43,000 bases of DNA. Source: Cristatella mucedo. Its lineage: Eukaryota; Bryozoa; Phylactolaemata; Cristatellidae. Below the pieces are notes generated by a model. It was not told where the DNA came from. It saw only the letters and a list, made by a program, of their open reading frames with translations, and ran no database searches. The stretch covers positions 2,992,001-3,035,000 of the forward strand of contig WPIO01000042.1 in NCBI GenBank assembly GCA_009760855.2. The letters are read 5' to 3'. The translations under genes and the position numbers were made by a program. Below are positions 39,852 through 43,000 of the stretch, one piece after another (the stretch's first letter is position 1; each line of letters starts with the position of its first letter).

Positions 39852-40354
39852 TTTTAGATCCCTTCATTGTAATGCTCCAGCCTACCTATTAGGTCTACTC
39901 CCCCACCAGGCTAAGCATCGTGGCATCCGCTTTGCGGAATCTAACTGTTTATCCATACCTCGTCCAAATCTTAAATCCTTTGGAGACCGTGCCTTTAGTT
40001 CGTATGCTCCCAAAGCCTGGAACTCACTCCCGACTTCCGTCACGGCGTCTCCTAACTTGTCCACATTTAAAAAGAAACTTAAAAAGCATCTATTTATCAC
40101 AGCATTTAGTGGGTCCCTGCGATTCGTCTTTTGTGTGCTTATGCGTGCTGACACTGTACATGCTGCCAGTAACCAAACTTGCAAGCCGATCTTGTGCGTG
40201 TCACCCCTAAACATGTTATTTTCATTGTTTATTGAGCATGATACCACCAACCATTCGATCGTGCTTCCTTTGCAGTAAATGTAAAGTGCCTAGAAAAAGA
40301 TTGAGTTCTCTGAGGTTCGCTATACCAAATGCATTATTATTATTATTATTATTA

Positions 40355-40829
40355 GGTGAACAAGTGCTGCTCTCTTGATGGAATTTCTTGTGCAAACTTA
40401 GGTACTGCCTGGTCATAATTTTTATAATTCTGATATCTTTAAGGTTTGGTAAATGGGGAAAAGAGAGTCACGTGGTTTACTACCCCAAGAAATCCGAGGG
40501 GATCAGACTGACACCTCAAGCAGGTGCTCTTTCTACATGGTCGGCCCTTTCAAAGCTTGAATAGACACGATCGCACCTCCCATCGTTTGCGCAATTCCAT
40601 AGCATCAGGTGAGCTCTGAGCTCCCGTCTCCACCGGATACGGAGAGAGATCAGCCATCACTAGGATAAGGCAGTAAGTCTGACAGCGAGGGAGATCCATT
40701 GCAGGTCCAGATTACAATTTTACAGATGCAGCGAATCAGGAGAGAATCGCGTACTTTCCAAGCCATCAAGACCTCAGCTGTCAGATACCTTGGTCTTACC
40801 TGGTGCACTGCTTACCTGCTGACATTTAG
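40355..40829. other. intergenic stretch, possibly the diverged 5' part of the relic that follows
   Basis: No clear coding similarity. Weak coding traces on the + strand near 40700-40800 could belong to the downstream relic. Confidence 0.4.
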
Positions 40830-41290
40830 GCTCAAGGGGTAGAACGTTTTTGGATGAAGGTCAGATGGGTCAGAGAAAGCGTCTCGTACTTGTTTTCTAC
40901 TTTTCTACGTACACTATGGACTGTGCTCATACAACGTCGCCGGCTTTAACAAGTTTCCTTGCTTTCTGTGCCGATTAGACAGCCGCCAGCTCTTTAAGTA
41001 TCAGTATAAGAAAAAGAACTGGCCGATACAGCAGACGGAGTTCTCTGTAAGGAAGAGCAGCATCCCGTGCTGGTGCCGCTTATAGCACCCACGTGACACA
41101 GGTGCTCATGGCAGCCACTGTGCATCGAGATCAGGCCTCGTCAAGCAAGTTCTCACGGCTCTAGACAATGAGTCAGCCGCTTTTGAGTACCTCTAACAAG
41201 TCCTTCCACAGCTTCTAAAGGTGAAGGTCGAAGCTGGTATCTTCGTCAGACCGCCGATTAAAGAGGACCGAATAAAGAGTGTCGCGAATT
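40830..41290 (+). pseudogene. decayed member of a poorly characterised multi-copy animal protein family
   Basis: Translation gives GFNKFPCFLCRLDSRQ (about 40940-40990), KKKNWPIQQ soon after, and in another frame SGLVKQVLTALDNESAAFEY, then VKVEAGIFVRPPIK (about 41140-41265). From memory this order (GFTKYPCFLCxWDSR, WPxR, LPPLHIKLGLxKxFVKAL, AFxYL, KIKxGIFVGPQI) marks a repeated, functionally unknown family found in cnidarians, arthropods and vertebrates. A stop at about 41082 and at least one frameshift show that this copy is dead. Confidence 0.6.
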
Positions 41291-41319
41291 CACTGAGAAG
41301 TTAGTAACAAGCTAAAACT

Positions 41320-41876
41320 TCAAGCTTAACTAGTAAGTTCCAGTCTGGTTTTAAACCTAATCATTCCACACAGTCATAATTGCTGCGGGTGTATAACGAC
41401 CTTCTAAGGAACGCAGACTCGGGTAGAGTCTCTTTGCTTGTTTTGCTCGATTTTTTGGCAGCTTTCGGCAGCCTTTTGATTCTACCGATCACCAAGTACT
41501 TCTCGAGCGCCTCTCATCTCACCTGGGCATCACTGGCACTCACTGCACTGCAGTGTTTTAGGTCCTGTCTCAGTGGGTGGCTGTTATAATACAGTGGCTC
41601 CGGCAGCGGAACGTCATGGAAGTCTAACGGAAGCGTTAGCGTGGACGTGAGCAGTAAACGAAACTCCTCAGATCTACCACCGCTGTGAGTAATGCAACAG
41701 TTGGTAGCAGAGAATTGTTTACTCTCGCCGAAAAGAGCACCAGACCTTCTATTACCTTGATGGGACGCCTATAATAAGGTACGAAACTTTGCAGCAAATG
41801 TAAAGCGCCTAGAGAGAGATTAAGTTCTCTGAGGACGCTTAATCAAGTGAATTATTATTATTATTGTTATTATTAC
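41320..41876 (+). mobile_element. L2/CR1-like LINE, internally deleted copy
   Basis: RT-region fragment at 41320-41585 (the sequence of [23 protein letters not shown] and the 'LSQWG' end). About 200 bp of unrelated sequence follow, then the 3' terminus at about 41788-41876 with hairpin 41802-41840 and the (ATT)n tail. The C-terminal region and most of the 3' UTR are missing. Confidence 0.75.
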
Positions 41877-42593
41877 AAAACGTTTAACGGTGGAGAGCAC
41901 TTTATGCTTTGGTTTCTGACGCTAGAGAAGACTGCAGCGAGGCCAGAGATTGCGATGCCCTTAAAGGATGTTGTGCCAGTGTGTCTTTTCGATAATGCGA
42001 TACACTGCTGGGGTTTTCAACCGGCGAACATAAAACCAGACTACCACAAGCTGTTAATTCTGCTGTTCTTGTGGTTGACGATTGAAGATACTGAGCTTGA
42101 GGCCGAGAGGCTTTGGCTGGTTTGAGCAGGAGCAGACAGACGTCCGCAAGAGCGTCATCTCGGCGGCGGAGTGCTGCAGCTCGTCTCGGCGGCGGAGAGC
42201 ACCCGCACGAGCGTCTCGGCGCAGAGAACATGGGAGCACAACCACCAGGGCGATTCGGAGAGTGAAACTCCGGGAACGTCGAGGCCGTATTGACGACCCG
42301 GATGGTTTTCGCAGTTCGGGGCTGGCCGGCGACGTGCTCACGGGACAGGCCATTGAGGCTCGCATGGAGGCGACCTGCGGGAGCCGTCTGACTGCGTCCC
42401 AACTTTGTCTAAAGGTGGGCGGCTTGTATGGCCGGCCACTGACCAGGGGCCGCGCTGATTTGTGCCTCCGGTGAGTTGCGGTCGCGCAGCAGGCATCCCG
42501 GTGAAGCCTGTCGCAATCATTCGACGTCGACGTCGACGCTTCGGAGCCGCCGCCTGGGCAGGCAGTAGAGAAGAGCACGGCGATCGCGACTAA
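41877..42593. other. GC-rich intergenic stretch, unclassified
   Basis: Open frames on both strands (up to 174 codons at 42054-42578 on -) follow GC and CpG richness and lack recognisable domains. 'gacgtcgacgtcgacg' is a short repeat near 42521. Confidence 0.45.
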
Positions 42594-42624
42594 CGGCGAT
42601 CGCGACTCTCGAGTCGTGATCGCC
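42579..42624. repeat. tandem plus inverted repeat around CGATCGCGACT
   Basis: CGGCGATCGCGACT occurs twice in tandem (42579-42592 and 42594-42607). The second copy forms a near-perfect inverted repeat with 42611-42624 (14-bp arms, one mismatch, 2-nt centre). Confidence 0.88.
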
Positions 42625-42649
42625 GCATCATCCGCAGCTGTCGGCTGTC

Positions 42650-42922
42650 TGACTGTGAGACTTGTGGTCTATGGGAGAAGGGCGAGTGCCTGCTGCTGCT
42701 GCTTTTGTAATTAGTACGGCGTCCGGACAGTAATGTACGCCCCATCTGCAGCAGGTGGATGGGCAGTTGACTCGGCGTCCGCAGCGTCCGGCCTTTGATT
42801 CGGTGGACGTTGCCCGCCGCAGCTGCGCTGAGTCAGTCAGCTCGCATATGTGTACGTGCGTGAGAATAAAGACTGAGAGTCTCGCTAACCACTCTCGTCC
42901 GACCTTGTGCCTCCGTGAGACT
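42650..42922 (+). other. possible LTR end or 3' end with AATAAA
   Basis: An AATAAA at about 42865-42870 is followed about 20 nt later by a C/T-rich stretch, and two 'gtgagact' motifs lie at about 42655 and 42914. The arrangement recalls an LTR with its R-U5 region. No primer-binding site or partner LTR was found, so this is weak. Confidence 0.25.
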
Positions 42923-42927
42923 CCCAA

Positions 42928-42963
42928 GCACCGCCGCCGCCGCCGGAGCCGCGGCGGCGGTGC
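42928..42963. repeat. GC-rich hairpin, perfect 13-bp arms
   Basis: GCACCGCCGCCGC and GCGGCGGCGGTGC are exact reverse complements around a 10-nt spacer. The context is CCG-repeat DNA. Confidence 0.9.
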
Positions 42964-43000
42964 ATCAATATTTTTTAGCGGTAAGCGAGAAGCTTACAGA

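Larger units (their letters stand above)
36170..40354 (+). mobile_element. long L2/CR1-like LINE copy (endonuclease to 3' tail), interrupted
   Basis: Sense copy, the most complete in the window. The AP-endonuclease block has MMGDFNIHFD at 36292-36321, with further endonuclease-to-RT linker sequence to about 36905 (LADMLDKFAPLTKR, WFTTDIKLARSTKRK). Coding then resumes at about 38314 (LPSDPCDNLAGLF). RT blocks follow (KFQSDLRANHSTESALL, LVDFSAAFHTIDHQVLL, FHFYADDTKLYF at 39188-39226), then the C-terminal region, 3' UTR, hairpin at about 40282-40322 and (ATT)n to 40354. A nested pair of LINE tails at 36911-38313 and a (TA)n array at 39812-39850 interrupt it. Stops and frameshifts are frequent. 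Confidence 0.85.

Noticed and set aside
42054-42578. 174-codon - strand frame (and the overlapping 166-codon frame)
   Set aside because: CpG- and GC-rich DNA leaves several frames open at once, and no recognisable motif is present.

Overview
The window is nuclear DNA from an invertebrate animal. It has split genes with GT-AG introns, tRNA-derived SINEs, 5'-truncated non-LTR retrotransposons, a decayed Ty3/gypsy element, a hAT-type MITE and many microsatellites. There are no bacterial features such as operons or Shine-Dalgarno sites. The species cannot be fixed from sequence alone. A lophotrochozoan, possibly a flatworm, would fit the repeat content, but this is a guess.

The one intact protein-coding gene is EMC1, subunit 1 of the ER membrane protein complex (EMC), on the + strand from the ATG at 8888 to the stop at 34261. 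I reconstructed 22 coding exons by hand. Every junction is GT-AG, every phase matches across its intron, and the exon lengths sum to 3024 nt (1007 residues plus stop), close to the 993 residues of human EMC1 as I recall it. The product has a signal peptide, a long luminal beta-propeller region, a conserved C-terminal EMC1 domain and one transmembrane helix near the C-terminus. A poly(A) signal lies at 34649.

Everything else is repeat-derived or unrecognised. (1) An L2/CR1-like LINE has about nine copies or fragments in both orientations, and each copy that reaches the 3' end carries the same hairpin plus an (ATT)n-type tail. (2) SINE family 1 is tRNA-derived and ends in a hairpin and tail nearly identical to those of the LINE, so it was probably copied by the LINE machinery. 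(3) SINE family 2 is a different tRNA-derived family that includes one inverted pair. (4) One further tRNA-derived SINE has a poly(A) tail. (5) A SPIN-like hAT MITE is inserted in a SINE 2 copy. (6) A ruined Ty3/gypsy pol occupies about 3290-6215. (7) A ruined copy of a poorly characterised multi-copy animal gene family lies at about 40830-41290.

Layout: 1-8.8 kb is repeat-rich intergenic DNA with the gypsy relic and the presumed EMC1 promoter. 8.9-34.3 kb is EMC1, whose larger introns (1, 5, 12, 15, 17 and 19) hold most of the SINE and LINE copies. 34.3-36.2 kb is the 3' UTR and plain flank. 36.2-40.35 kb is one long LINE copy (endonuclease to 3' tail) interrupted by a head-to-head pair of younger LINE tails. 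40.35-43 kb holds more relics and a GC-rich, hairpin-rich end.
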